A stretch of 64,000 bases of DNA from positions 186,001 through 250,000 of the forward strand of contig NZ_AP017977.1 of assembly GCF_000648235.2 (NCBI RefSeq). The letters are read 5' to 3'. Position numbers and translations under genes: made by a program. Origin of the DNA: Neochlamydia sp. S13 (GTDB lineage Bacteria; Chlamydiota; Chlamydiia; Chlamydiales; Parachlamydiaceae). Below are positions 44,595 through 54,824 of the stretch, piece by piece. The notes under the pieces were generated by a model. That model was not told where the DNA came from and made no database searches. It was given only the letters and a program-made list of their open reading frames with translations. Each line of letters begins with the position of its first letter. The stretch's first letter is position 1.

Positions 44595-46004
44595 ATGAAT
44601 TCTTTATCTAGAGTCTGCCTATTTATAGATCATAAGGCTGACTACGTACCTATCTTTAGCACGGTGACTAATTTAATCGATATCTTTCAAAAAGCTGTTA
44701 TTTTGCTTTTTAAGCAAAAAGAGACCAAAGATCCTTACTATGCTCATCTTAATCAAAAAAGTTTTAGACGATGTGTAGTTTTGTTAATTCCTGTATTAGG
44801 AAATATACTGGTGGGGATTTGGGACGTTGCTCATAAGAAAGAAATTGATAAAAAGATTGGGCATACTGCTGCTCAAAAGAATAACAAAGCTTCTAAGAAG
44901 GCTGTCCCCCCGTCCTCGAATGATAGAGAATTCGTGCTTACCGCTGTTCAGCAAAGTGATTTGACGCTTCAGCCTACTACCAAACAGCTTCGAAGGGATA
45001 GGGAAGCCCCTCTTGCTGCTGTTCAGATAAATAGCTTGACCCTTCAGCCTACTACCAAAGAGTTTCAAAGAGATAGGAAAGCCCCTCTTGTGGCTGTTCA
45101 GAAAGATGGCTTAACGCTTCGATCTGCCCTCCAAGGGCTTCAAAGCGATAGGGAAGCCCTTCTTGCTGCTGTTCAGAAAAATGGCCTGGCCCTTCAATTT
45201 GCTCCCGCAGAGCTTCAAAACGATAGAGAAATCGTTCTTACTGCTGTTCAGAAAAATGGCTTGGCGCTTCAGTATGCTAGCCAAGAACTTTCAAATGATA
45301 AAGAAATCGTTCTTGCTGCTGTCCAGCATAGTGGTTTGGCGCTTCAGCATGCTAGCCTAAAGCTTCAAAATGATAGAGAAGTCGTTCTTGCTGCTATTCA
45401 GCAAGACGATTTAGGGTTTCAGTACGCTAGTCCTGAACTTCGAGATAATAGAGAATTTGTCCTTGCTGCTGTTCAGCATAAGGGTTTGGTGCTTCAGTAT
45501 GCTAGCCAAGAGCTACAAAATGATAAAGAAGTCGTTCTTGCTGCCGTTAGGCAATTCGGCTGGGCGCTTCAGTATGCTAGTCCCGAGCTTCGAAATAGCA
45601 GAAAAGTTGTTTTTGCTGCTGTTAGGCAATTCGGTTGGGCGCTTCAGTATGCTAACCAAGAATTTCGGCATGATAAAAAAATTATTCTTGCTGCTGTGCA
45701 GCAAAACGGCTGGGCTCTTCAATATGCTAGCCAAAAGCTTCAAAACGATAGAGAAGTTGTAGGTGCTGCAGTCCAGTGTAATGGCCGGGCCCTTCAACAT
45801 GCTAGCCTGGGGCTCCGAAATAATAGAGAAGTTGCAATTATTGCTGTCCAGCAAGACGGTTTGGCGCTTGAGTATGCTAGCCAAAAGCTTCAGAACGATA
45901 GGAGAGTCGTTCTTGAGGCTGTTAAGCAAGATGGCTGGGCGCTTCAGTATGCTAGTGAGAAATTGCAGAAAGATGAAGAGCTTCTTGAGCTATCTAGCAA
46001 GTAA
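44595..46004 (+). CDS. DUF4116-type repeat protein, 14 repeats
   Basis: This 469-aa paralogue of the gene at 38729 has the same N-terminal domain (IDHKADYVPIFSTVTNLI, KSFRRC, VVLLIPVLGNILVGIWDV). A short lysine-rich linker and then about 14 repeats of 25 residues follow. The first three repeats are degenerate (TLQPTTKQL in place of ALQYASQEL), and the last ones are close to consensus. Unlike the paralogue, its repeats are not near-identical at DNA level, so this array is older. I prefer ATG 44595, which lies 8 nt behind AAGGTG; an ATG at 44589 is too close. Function is unknown; a scaffold or effector is likely. Confidence 0.78.
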   Translation: MNSLSRVCLFIDHKADYVPIFSTVTNLIDIFQKAVILLFKQKETKDPYYAHLNQKSFRRCVVLLIPVLGNILVGIWDVAHKKEIDKKIGHTAAQKNNKASKKAVPPSSNDREFVLTAVQQSDLTLQPTTKQLRRDREAPLAAVQINSLTLQPTTKEFQRDRKAPLVAVQKDGLTLRSALQGLQSDREALLAAVQKNGLALQFAPAELQNDREIVLTAVQKNGLALQYASQELSNDKEIVLAAVQHSGLALQHASLKLQNDREVVLAAIQQDDLGFQYASPELRDNREFVLAAVQHKGLVLQYASQELQNDKEVVLAAVRQFGWALQYASPELRNSRKVVFAAVRQFGWALQYANQEFRHDKKIILAAVQQNGWALQYASQKLQNDREVVGAAVQCNGRALQHASLGLRNNREVAIIAVQQDGLALEYASQKLQNDRRVVLEAVKQDGWALQYASEKLQKDEELLELSSK

Positions 46005-46275
46005 ATGATTTAATCGTATTTTTGCCAAAGGGTGGAATGCTCAAGAAGTGCTGTTATTAATTTGAAACGAGATAGGACTTTGTTTTTCTAAAGATGTTAC
46101 TTTGCCTCTTGCAAGTATCTAGATCAAACAGGCACCCTTTTAGCTGAGCTCCTAACTCTTTTTTGACAGCTTTCCCCATTAAAATCGTTTAATAGGTCTA
46201 CCATAAATTTTTCCCTCATGCTTCAATGGGAGGGGCATCACAAGAGCCTGTATGTTAACATTGTTAATCTTATTT

Positions 46276-47580
46276 TTAGCTACGTATCAAATGTACAAGA
46301 GTTTCAACATGGCTTGTCTGGGGAAACATGTCGTAAGGCTGGATAAGGGAGATTCTATAACCTTTAACGCAGATAAGGGAGAGGTCTCTAGCAAGAGTAG
46401 AAGGCATACAGGAAACATAAATAATTTCTTGTGGGCAACGTCGTAAAATTTCTACTCCGACGGCGGGTGTGATTCCCTGGCGAGGAGGATTGAGAATAAT
46501 AAGATCGGCTTGCTGCTCTTGCAGTTCTTTTTGTAAGACTTTTTCCACATCTCCTTCAATAAATTGAGGGGTCGTTAATCTGTTAAGGCAGGCATTTTCT
46601 TTGGCCATAGCGATTGATAAAGGATTGCATTCTATTCCAATGACCCGATGGCCTTGTTGACTTAAAAGTAAAGAGGAGATACCAATGCCACAATAAAGAT
46701 CAAGAATGGTAGCTTGCTTCTTCTTAGAAAGCAAATCAATGATTTGCTGATAGATCTTTAAGCTTTGCTCTGCATGATTTTGTATGAAGACTTCAGGGGA
46801 GCAAAGAAATTTTAAGTGTCCGATCTCGAGAAAGTTGGTGGGATCACCCCACACCCATTTTTTTGATCCTCCCTTTACTATTACTCCTTTCCAGCGGGGA
46901 AATTGTTTTAAAAATTCTTCGATAATCTCTGCTTCTATCTTATTTAGCTTCTCAAAATTTAAACTTAAAATTAATTGGTTTACTTCCGTTTTAAAAAGAG
47001 TTGCTCTTCCTTCAGTAGCTTGTTGAGAAGATATCTTCCCTAGCAAGGTCTGCACTTCGGCAAGAGCCACATTATCTTCGGCAAGGAATAAAGGGCAATG
47101 CTGAATGGTTAGCAGAGTTTGGTTATCAATAGCTATATAGCCTGCCCTAAAAACCCCTTGATGGGGAATAATTTTGAGGGTGATATGACGTCTATACATC
47201 CAGTTCATCTGAGCAGCAACCACAGGTAAAACCGCAAGCTTTGAAAATTTTCCAATGCGTATTAAAGCATTTTCAATAATCTGGCGTTTGTTTTCTAACT
47301 GAGCTTCATAAGTTAGATGCTGCAATTGACATCCACCGCACTCGCCATAGTAACGGCAAAGGGGTTTTACTCGTTGCAAGCTTGGTTTAATTACGGCTAG
47401 TAATTTTCCCGTCGCAAAGTTTTTTTTACGCTTTACAATATGATAGCGAATCGTGTCGCCGGGAGTAGTAAAAGGGATAAAAACAACCAAGCTGTCTTCA
47501 CGAACGATTCCCTGCCCCTCAGAGTTAAGAGCAATCACCTTGCCAACGAGAATCTCAGACATAGGGCTTGTTTTCATCAA
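46276..47580 (-). CDS. rlmD: 23S rRNA (uracil-5)-methyltransferase, RlmD/RumA-like
   Basis: This SAM-dependent enzyme makes m5U in 23S rRNA. The 434-aa protein starts with a TRAM RNA-binding domain (about 8-65). Iron-sulfur cysteines follow in CRYYGECGGCQ (Cys75, 81, 84, with a later Cys in QHCPLF). The methyltransferase fold shows DLYCGIGISSLLL, NPPRQGI, the nucleophilic Cys in YVSCMPSTLARDL and the C-terminal PQTSHVE. The start overlaps the end of recJ by 26 bp; ATG 47562 is an alternative with an 8-bp overlap. The two are co-transcribed. The exact target uridine (1939 or 747) is not certain. Confidence 0.85.
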   Translation of the reverse strand: MMKTSPMSEILVGKVIALNSEGQGIVREDSLVVFIPFTTPGDTIRYHIVKRKKNFATGKLLAVIKPSLQRVKPLCRYYGECGGCQLQHLTYEAQLENKRQIIENALIRIGKFSKLAVLPVVAAQMNWMYRRHITLKIIPHQGVFRAGYIAIDNQTLLTIQHCPLFLAEDNVALAEVQTLLGKISSQQATEGRATLFKTEVNQLILSLNFEKLNKIEAEIIEEFLKQFPRWKGVIVKGGSKKWVWGDPTNFLEIGHLKFLCSPEVFIQNHAEQSLKIYQQIIDLLSKKKQATILDLYCGIGISSLLLSQQGHRVIGIECNPLSIAMAKENACLNRLTTPQFIEGDVEKVLQKELQEQQADLIILNPPRQGITPAVGVEILRRCPQEIIYVSCMPSTLARDLSLICVKGYRISLIQPYDMFPQTSHVETLVHLIRS

Positions 47581-49312
47581 TAATCTGGAAATCGCGGATT
47601 AGCAGTTGGATGCTGGGGCCTTGAAAATTATTAATCTGTGGAGTAAAAGCTATACGTAGCTTTAAATTCTTTTTACGCAGGAGAGGACTTTGTGCAGCTT
47701 GTCCAAAAGCGATTCCCTCTAACATACGATCATCTTGCTCTAGATAGAGCTTCAGATGTGTTTTACCTACCACTTTGGGAGGCCAAGCTTGCTTGGCGAT
47801 GGTATAAAGGATAGGCTGAGGGTTTTCATTGCCATAAGGCTCAAGTAGGCGAATGGATTCCATAAAATCAAAGGTAAGCTCATGAAAGTTAACTTCTGCA
47901 TCCAACATCAGTTTGGCCATTACATCATGATCACGTAGTTTCTCATCGGCTGCCTTGATAAAACGTCTTTTAAACTCTTCGATATGTTGCTCTTTAATTG
48001 TTAAGCCTGCCGCAAAATCATGTCCTCCAAAATTGACAAGAATATCTGAACAATCTTTTAATACATTAAGAAGAGGGAATTCGTGAATAGAGCGCAAAGA
48101 ACCTTTACCGACCCCATGGTCAATGGCAATCATGACAGTTGGGCGATTGTATTGCTTTGAAATACGTGTAGATAGGATAGCGATTACTCCTGGATGCCAT
48201 TTATCAGAATGTAAAACAATAGCTTTATTTTTGAAAATTTCAGGATGTATGGCTACCGTATTTTCAATATCTAAAGACATGGTACGTTCAATTTTTTGGC
48301 GTTCCATATTGTTAAGATCGAGTTCTACAGCAAGTTTCTCAGCTGCAATAACGTTACGTGCCAAAAGCATCTGAACGCCTTTCTGGGGGTCAGCAATACG
48401 CCCTAAGCTGTTTAAGCGAGGAGCTAGCTTGGAAGCTATCATAAAAGTGGAAAGTTCGTTCAGATCTGCATCGGATATAGAAATGAGTTTAGCTAGGCCA
48501 ATGCGTTTATTCTTCTTAAGCTGACGTAAACCATAACTTACAAGAATGCGATTTTCGCCAAGCAGAGAGCCCATATCAGACACCGTTCCCAGAGCAACCA
48601 GGTCCAGATAACGTTTAAGATCAATTTTTTTAGGGGAGATAAGCCCTTCGGCTACCATTTGGAGAGTGACTGCATGTGCTAGCTTAAAAGCCACACCTAC
48701 ACCTGTTAGGTCTCGATTAGGATAGGAGCTATTGAGTAACTTAGGATTAAGGGTAGCCACGCAATGGGGTATTTTATCGGTAGGCTCATGGTGGTCAGTG
48801 ATGATTACATCGACATTCCTTTCCACGACTTTGGCAATCTCTGTAGCTGCTGTAATTCCACAGTCTACGGTAATCAATAGTTTACATTCATTTTTCAGCG
48901 CATATTCTAAGGCTTCTACTATCAAGCTTTGGCGGTTAGTGCCCCGATTAGAGACATAGAAGAATACATTAGCCCCCACAAACTGTAGAAATTCAGTCAG
49001 CAAAGCTGTGCCTGTCATCCCATCCACATCATTATCCCCATAAATAAGGATATTTTCTTTATTTTTAATGGCTTGGCTAATGCGATCCACAGCTTGTTGC
49101 ATTTCTGGCATCAAAAAAGGATCGTATAGATCAGGGAGTTTAGAATAAAGATAATCATGAATTTGCTCTAACGTGGTAAAGCCTCTAGCAATGAGGATTT
49201 GAGCGGTGACAGGATGTATCTTAAATTCTTTAGTAATAAGTTCTTTCCACTCGTTGTCGATTTTCGGATAAATCCAAACAGGTGCTTCTTGATGGTGGAA
49301 AATGGAATGCAT
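47555..49312 (-). CDS. recJ: Single-strand-specific exonuclease RecJ
   Basis: RecJ is a 5'-3' ssDNA exonuclease in recombination and mismatch/base-excision repair. The 585-aa protein has the DHH domain with YGDNDVDG (Asp93, 95, 97), Asp150 (VDCG) and DHH at 173-175. A DHHA1 domain follows with FGGHDFAAGLTI, and then a C-terminal OB-fold. No Shine-Dalgarno is evident at the start. It overlaps the rlmD-like gene. Chlamydiae, as I recall, keep recJ beside secDF, as here. Confidence 0.93.
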   Translation of the reverse strand: MHSIFHHQEAPVWIYPKIDNEWKELITKEFKIHPVTAQILIARGFTTLEQIHDYLYSKLPDLYDPFLMPEMQQAVDRISQAIKNKENILIYGDNDVDGMTGTALLTEFLQFVGANVFFYVSNRGTNRQSLIVEALEYALKNECKLLITVDCGITAATEIAKVVERNVDVIITDHHEPTDKIPHCVATLNPKLLNSSYPNRDLTGVGVAFKLAHAVTLQMVAEGLISPKKIDLKRYLDLVALGTVSDMGSLLGENRILVSYGLRQLKKNKRIGLAKLISISDADLNELSTFMIASKLAPRLNSLGRIADPQKGVQMLLARNVIAAEKLAVELDLNNMERQKIERTMSLDIENTVAIHPEIFKNKAIVLHSDKWHPGVIAILSTRISKQYNRPTVMIAIDHGVGKGSLRSIHEFPLLNVLKDCSDILVNFGGHDFAAGLTIKEQHIEEFKRRFIKAADEKLRDHDVMAKLMLDAEVNFHELTFDFMESIRLLEPYGNENPQPILYTIAKQAWPPKVVGKTHLKLYLEQDDRMLEGIAFGQAAQSPLLRKKNLKLRIAFTPQINNFQGPSIQLLIRDFQIIDENKPYV

Positions 49313-49870
49313 TCAGTTATGGTCCTGGTGATGATAATCTTCATTCTAGCTTTATAAAAAGCTCTTGTCAAGAAATCTATACAAGCAGCGTATGACTAAG
49401 CAGAAAAGAAAAAGTTTGAGCATTTTCTATCGATTCTCTATGCAGCAGGGACAGCTTCATTTCAACCTAAGAAGTTTGAGTTTATTGGCCTCATATTCAA
49501 AAGGTTGCCGCTTTCATCTTTTGCCCTTTTCTTAATAATTACTAAAGAGGTTGTTTTTGCATAAAAAATTATGAAAGAAAGGGAAAAAGCTCTTAGCTAA
49601 TCGATGGGTAAATTTAAAAACTAAGAGTTTTTTTAACTCTCAGACCAAAGGAATTATTAAAAACCATAATTTCGAACTCTTTTGCAAATATTCCATGGGC
49701 GTCTATGAAGTTATCGGCGGTAGGCTTATTTACTTGAAGGAATTTTGCTATAAAAAAGAAGGCCATATACTAGACCCTTAGAATCTTAAACAACTCCAAA
49801 AAGATCCCTTTAGCCAAGTGATTTTAGGGAGTTGTTTAAGCAATAAACGGCTCTTAAAAGAGCCTTCTTT
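49313..49870. other. Intergenic between secDF and recJ
   Basis: About 560 bp, otherwise without genes. It includes a 13-bp inverted repeat (49785-49797 with 49828-49840; CTTAAACAACTCC) enclosing 30 nt, and a short hairpin at 49849-49864. Confidence 0.5.
49849..49864. terminator. Hairpin at the end of secDF
   Basis: GGCTCTT and AAGAGCC enclose two bases 7 bp after the secDF stop. The T-rich tail is better in the plus direction (TTCTTTCT) than in the minus direction. Confidence 0.5.
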
Positions 49871-52800
49871 CTAAGAAGATAGTCTTCTGGTAGGATGCAT
49901 TTCCTCTTCTAATTTTTTTATTTCACGATTGTGAATATAAAGCATTACGGGGGATGCGATAAATAGTGAAGAGAGTGTACCAACTATGACACCAATCGTC
50001 ATAACTAGTGAGAAGGCAAAGATAGAATGGCCTCCTAGCAATACTAATGATAGCAAGACTAGTAGAGTAGTACCCGAAGTCATGAGCGTACGGCTCAAAG
50101 TAATGTTTAAAGCATGATTGACAATATCCTTAAACTTCATTTTACGCATAAGCCTCATATCTTCACGAATTCTATCAAATACAATGATTGTATCATTTAA
50201 AGAGTAACCAATAATTGTCATAATGGCTCCTACAACCTGCAAATCAATCTGGACGGCAAAGCCCATTGCTTGAAAGATTGCCAAAATACCTAGAGTAATA
50301 ATCACATCATGGGTTAGCCCTGCTACAGCTCCTAAGGCAAATTTAAATTCAAAGCGGAAGGTAATGTATAGCAAAATACTTGCTAAAGCAATGGTTAAAC
50401 CGATGACCGCATTGTTACGCATGGCCTCGGAAAACTGACCACTAATGACTGTCCAATGAGTATGCAACTGGTCCAATTGTGAAGAAGCTACATTTAATCC
50501 TGCATCTGTCAAAGTATTAACCAGCCAAACAATTCGAGGATTTTTTTGGTATTCATGAGCAAACTTGTCTTCCACGAAGGTTTCGGGCAATTGATAAAAA
50601 GGATGGCCTTTTTGTTCCATGCTTGTGGCTAATTGAATACGTAATTGATTAGGCTTACTTAAGGTGCGCAACTGGAAATCATTAGCAGTGGCTCCATGGG
50701 CGAGTAAAGCTTCTGCTGCCAACTGACGATAGTTTACTTCCTCCGGCTTTTCTTCAAGTTCAACATTTAATGAATAACCGCCCGTAAAGTCCATACCCAA
50801 CATTGTTTTATATTGCACAGAGAAAAAATAGCCTCCTATTGCTATCATAGCTAAAGAGATTATTATAGCTTTTCTAGCATGCTTTAAGAAATCAAAGTGA
50901 GTATTGCCGATTAGCTGGGACATAGACAAGGATTTATGCTTAGGATTTTGTACCCACCCAGCAAAAAAGTAACGCGTCATGAACAGGGCCGTGAACATAG
51001 AGGAGATAATCCCAATGATTAAAGTTACAGCAAAACCTTTGACTGGTCCAGAATCAAATTGAATAAGAATGAGGGCAGCAATGATGGTAGTGATATTAGA
51101 ATCAACAATAGCACTAAAAGCTTTACGATAGCCGGCTTGAATAGCTGAAGCTAAACGTCCGGATTGCTTAAACTCTTCACGAATTCTTTCAAAAACTAGC
51201 ACATTTGCATCGACTGCCATACCAATAGTGAGGACAATACCCGCCAGTCCTGGCAATGTTAAGGGTTGGCCGATATTTTGCATTACTCCCCAAAGGATGA
51301 GGATGTTAAAAAGAACAGCTGTAGAAGCGACTACTCCAGCGAAGTGATAATAGCCAATCATAGCGATAACCACCAAGGTAAGTGCTACAACAGAGGCTAC
51401 TACTCCTCGAGTGCGTTCTTCTTGACCTAGTTCAGGGCTTACATTTTCTTCTGAAAGAATTTTTGGTGTAAAGCTTAATGATCCAGCTTTTAAGTCGGCA
51501 GCTAGTTGATTAACTTCACGTTGGGTGAAGCGACCAGTAATCTGCGCAGAATCTTTTAGAGCGGCACGAAGGCTGGGCGAGCTTATGATCGTCCCATTTA
51601 AAACCACTGCCATACGCCACCCTTTTCCTCGAGAATAACTTTCTTTGGGAGTGCCGACAATTTTATCTTCGGCAAATTGTGAGGTCCAGGTATAAAAGTC
51701 ATCTCGTGGGCTGCCTATGCGTGAACCATCATATGAGCTTTTTACACTGAAGGAAAGTGTATTTCCTTCAGAAGAATCATAGCCCACTTGAATGTTTGTT
51801 AGGCTAGAACCTTCTAATGCATAATGGTGGAAAACTATTAGCAAGGGATGGGCTTGGTTATTCCATTCTGAAAAATCCTTACCACGTAAAATGGCTACTG
51901 AAGAAAGCGTATCGTTGTAAGTATTGCTTACTTCCTTATGCTTAGGATCAGCTAGGCGCAAGCCGCTTTCATAAAGCAGGGTAGCATATTCTGAACGTGG
52001 GCCTGTCAGCTCACCTGTAGCCAAGTCACCTCCTAAATGATGCCAGGCAATTTCATTCACACTATCAATGTCTGTACGATTAGTAACTACCGCTTCATTC
52101 CATACATTTTGTAAAAACTGGTTGACAGCTTCTTTTAAAGCAGGATTGTTAGGAGTAAATTTCTCGTTGACTACATGAAAATACATGGCAGAAGCTTTAA
52201 CAAGATCCGTAGCTGACATATTCTGCGAGCCAGGAAAGTCTAAAACAATGTTATTGCCTTCTAGGTGAATGGTACGTTCCGAGACCCCCATTTTGTTAAT
52301 ACGTGTATATAATTCATTAACAGCTTGCTTTAAATCTTCAGGATTGGTGACTTCTCGCCCATTTTGGTCTCTGAGGCCTATGCGCACTGTTTTACCCCCA
52401 GAAAGATCTAGGCCAAGCTTAAGAATCTTGCGATCATCACCGCGGAAAAATTTTGCGATGCTAAGCTTGAAATTTTGCCAGTAGGGGTTTTTGGTAGGGG
52501 CAGGAACTAGATAATGGTTAGTAATATCCAAGTCTACCTGAGCAGAGCGATATTCTTCTTCCCATTTAAGTAAGTCTTCTTGCTGATGATCTTCGATAGC
52601 GTTTATAGCTAGCATGCGCTGCTCGACATCTGTAAAGTCTAGCAAAGCGTGACGCTTGCTGCCTTTAGCATAGAAATTTTCGCGTGTAGCTTTAAGCAAG
52701 GTATCATAGTAATCATTGAGCTCAAAAATATAATCTTTGCTAAATTCGGCAGGCAATCCGAAGGTGGCCCCTGAATAGCCTACGAAACCATTTGCTTGCA

Positions 52801-54445
52801 AGGTATAATGTAGCTGCTCGATATCATGAAGAAACTCTTGTTTTTCAGGAGAATCGGGCATTTGGCGATATTTTTGCATGATGCTATCCATTCCTCTAGC
52901 AATCACATAGATAGAGCCATTGTTAAAACCTGGTAAGGTAGGGCTCTGCTGTGCAGAAGGTGCGTATACGAGTAAGCCTAGCTTTTGCTCTTCAGGCTTT
53001 GATTTTGTATACGAAGCATAGTCTCTCAGAGGATAGGCTTCACGGGTTAGCTCAGCATGTTTTGGTAGCCATATTTCTTCTAACTGATTCAGCAGTTGCT
53101 GGATTTGTTTTTTAGCAACGGCTGTTAAATTTAACGCTAAAAAACTGCGAGGATTGGTTAATTGGGAAAGATTAACACCAAAAGTCTCTTCCCAAGGTAT
53201 TAAATTTTCATCCGTTAAACGGCTTGCACGTGCTATATCGTTGATTATTAAATTGTTTATTTTATCTCGCTGGACATCAGCTTCTTCATCTCTGCTAGGA
53301 GCTTGGCGGATGGCTTGAATATCTGGATAAAGTTGAAGAAAGATTTTCTCATTTGACCAATCAATAACCAGCCCTTGGACAAAAGGATTACTTCCATCTA
53401 GAGAGACTATTTGTAACTTATCATTAGCTTTAGAGGCTTTTTGGCTAGTTTGGATTAAATCTTTAACTTTTTCTGGCGTTAAAGCTTGTTGGCTAACTTT
53501 AAAATCAGCTGCCCGCTGGTGAAGGATAGAAATGGCTTGGCTTAAAGTATGGCGTTGTCCTTCTAAAAGAGTTAAAGCTTGGCGTTGGCTAGAATCAACT
53601 GTTTGCTTGCTCTCCTCAGCTTTTTTTATTTCTTGAGTCAAGGTTTCTTTCTTAGCTCCTAAGCCTACCTTCAGAGCTTCTGCGCGAGATAAAAATTTGC
53701 TAACTAGATTATCCTTAGAGGGAGAACCCATCTGTGTAAAGCTAGCAAAATAACGTTTAGCCATTGCCTGATTAGCTTGTAAGGCTTTATTTGCTTCTAC
53801 AATTTCAGTGGCAAGGTTGAGCACAAGATCATCGTAAGAGCTAGTAGGATTATCTTTAATTGCTTGCAAAAGAGTGGCTGGTTTGCTTGTGCTGCCAAAA
53901 GCTAGAGCTAACTGGGCCACGCGGTCTTCAACTAATTGACGATAAAAGTCAGTAATTTGTCCCTCGGCATTTTGTTTGTAAGCATACTGAAAAAATTCTT
54001 GTAAATCTTGAGGATTAAAATGAATGTTTACTTTTCGAGAAACGATGACTTGTGTGTCTTGCTCATCTACCTGAGGATACAGCTCGAGTTGAGCAGGAAC
54101 AAACGGGATTAATGCTCCAGCTCTAGGTAAAAAACGCCTGAAAAGAGAAGCGTCTTGCACATTACTAAAATTTACTTCAACATATTGAGGATTGTTTTTT
54201 TGTAGCTCGATAGATCGAGGCTTTACACCTAGTAGCTTAGCAAACGAATGCAGCCAATCAGTAGCATCCTGCTCAAGTTCATTCGTCCTATTGGCGATAG
54301 CAACAGCAATTTTTTGGGCACGAGTTGCGTCGATAGGGGATTTAAGAGGTTTAGTATAGTAAAAAATTGTTGGCAAAATGTTGAATAGCGTCAAAATGAT
54401 GACCGCTAATATCAGATATAATTGCCAGCGCTTTTGTTTTTCCAT
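49871..54445 (-). CDS. secDF: Fused protein-export membrane protein SecDF
   Basis: SecD and SecF are accessory translocon subunits that use the proton gradient to pull exported proteins across the inner membrane. Here they are one 1524-aa chain, as in other chlamydiae. An N-terminal membrane helix (9-28) is followed by a very large periplasmic region with coiled-coil and Gln-rich stretches, the SecD signature LGLDLSGGKTVRIGL, and the SecD membrane block (IDANVLVFERIREE). The SecF half follows, with MDFTGGYSLNVEL and GYSLNDTIIVFDRIRED. The region between the first helix and the DLSGG motif is longer than in typical SecD. AAGGAAA precedes the ATG. Confidence 0.93.
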   Translation of the reverse strand: MEKQKRWQLYLILAVIILTLFNILPTIFYYTKPLKSPIDATRAQKIAVAIANRTNELEQDATDWLHSFAKLLGVKPRSIELQKNNPQYVEVNFSNVQDASLFRRFLPRAGALIPFVPAQLELYPQVDEQDTQVIVSRKVNIHFNPQDLQEFFQYAYKQNAEGQITDFYRQLVEDRVAQLALAFGSTSKPATLLQAIKDNPTSSYDDLVLNLATEIVEANKALQANQAMAKRYFASFTQMGSPSKDNLVSKFLSRAEALKVGLGAKKETLTQEIKKAEESKQTVDSSQRQALTLLEGQRHTLSQAISILHQRAADFKVSQQALTPEKVKDLIQTSQKASKANDKLQIVSLDGSNPFVQGLVIDWSNEKIFLQLYPDIQAIRQAPSRDEEADVQRDKINNLIINDIARASRLTDENLIPWEETFGVNLSQLTNPRSFLALNLTAVAKKQIQQLLNQLEEIWLPKHAELTREAYPLRDYASYTKSKPEEQKLGLLVYAPSAQQSPTLPGFNNGSIYVIARGMDSIMQKYRQMPDSPEKQEFLHDIEQLHYTLQANGFVGYSGATFGLPAEFSKDYIFELNDYYDTLLKATRENFYAKGSKRHALLDFTDVEQRMLAINAIEDHQQEDLLKWEEEYRSAQVDLDITNHYLVPAPTKNPYWQNFKLSIAKFFRGDDRKILKLGLDLSGGKTVRIGLRDQNGREVTNPEDLKQAVNELYTRINKMGVSERTIHLEGNNIVLDFPGSQNMSATDLVKASAMYFHVVNEKFTPNNPALKEAVNQFLQNVWNEAVVTNRTDIDSVNEIAWHHLGGDLATGELTGPRSEYATLLYESGLRLADPKHKEVSNTYNDTLSSVAILRGKDFSEWNNQAHPLLIVFHHYALEGSSLTNIQVGYDSSEGNTLSFSVKSSYDGSRIGSPRDDFYTWTSQFAEDKIVGTPKESYSRGKGWRMAVVLNGTIISSPSLRAALKDSAQITGRFTQREVNQLAADLKAGSLSFTPKILSEENVSPELGQEERTRGVVASVVALTLVVIAMIGYYHFAGVVASTAVLFNILILWGVMQNIGQPLTLPGLAGIVLTIGMAVDANVLVFERIREEFKQSGRLASAIQAGYRKAFSAIVDSNITTIIAALILIQFDSGPVKGFAVTLIIGIISSMFTALFMTRYFFAGWVQNPKHKSLSMSQLIGNTHFDFLKHARKAIIISLAMIAIGGYFFSVQYKTMLGMDFTGGYSLNVELEEKPEEVNYRQLAAEALLAHGATANDFQLRTLSKPNQLRIQLATSMEQKGHPFYQLPETFVEDKFAHEYQKNPRIVWLVNTLTDAGLNVASSQLDQLHTHWTVISGQFSEAMRNNAVIGLTIALASILLYITFRFEFKFALGAVAGLTHDVIITLGILAIFQAMGFAVQIDLQVVGAIMTIIGYSLNDTIIVFDRIREDMRLMRKMKFKDIVNHALNITLSRTLMTSGTTLLVLLSLVLLGGHSIFAFSLVMTIGVIVGTLSSLFIASPVMLYIHNREIKKLEEEMHPTRRLSS

Positions 54446-54824
54446 GACAATTCGTTTCCTTATTTAAAGCTTTCATTTGATAGAAAAGGGTAAGCAAATA
54501 GGATAACAAAGAAAAGGTCATTCTGTCTATAAAATTGAAAGAGAACTCCAAGTTGTCGCTTAACCCGGGTTTGGTCTATGCGGCTACCCTTGAAGTCCAA
54601 AAAGGCTAGAGCAGTTGTTGCATAAGTAAACTCTAATCAATAAATCTATTGTTATTATCTAACTTACCTAGTGCTAGCTGTGTTTATAGGATGCATGGCC
54701 TAAGAAAAGTGGCTAGATAAACAAATGATAGATATTGATTTCTTTTAAATCTTCCATAAATAAGAAAGCCACCTGCTTGAACAGAGGTTCAAGCAGGTGG
54801 CTTGCATTAAGGCCAAGTTTTAAA
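54446..54824. other. Intergenic with terminator of the translocase gene
   Basis: Contains the secDF promoter region on its left and the strong hairpin at 54766-54803. A 66-codon ORF overlapping the secDF start is a shadow. Confidence 0.5.
54766..54803 (-). terminator. Strong Rho-independent terminator of the ATP/ADP translocase gene
   Basis: A perfect 17-bp stem (AAGCCACCTGCTTGAAC and its complement) with a 4-nt loop lies 21 bp past the stop. It is followed on the minus strand by TTTCTTATTTAT-like text (TCTTATTTAT). Confidence 0.85.
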
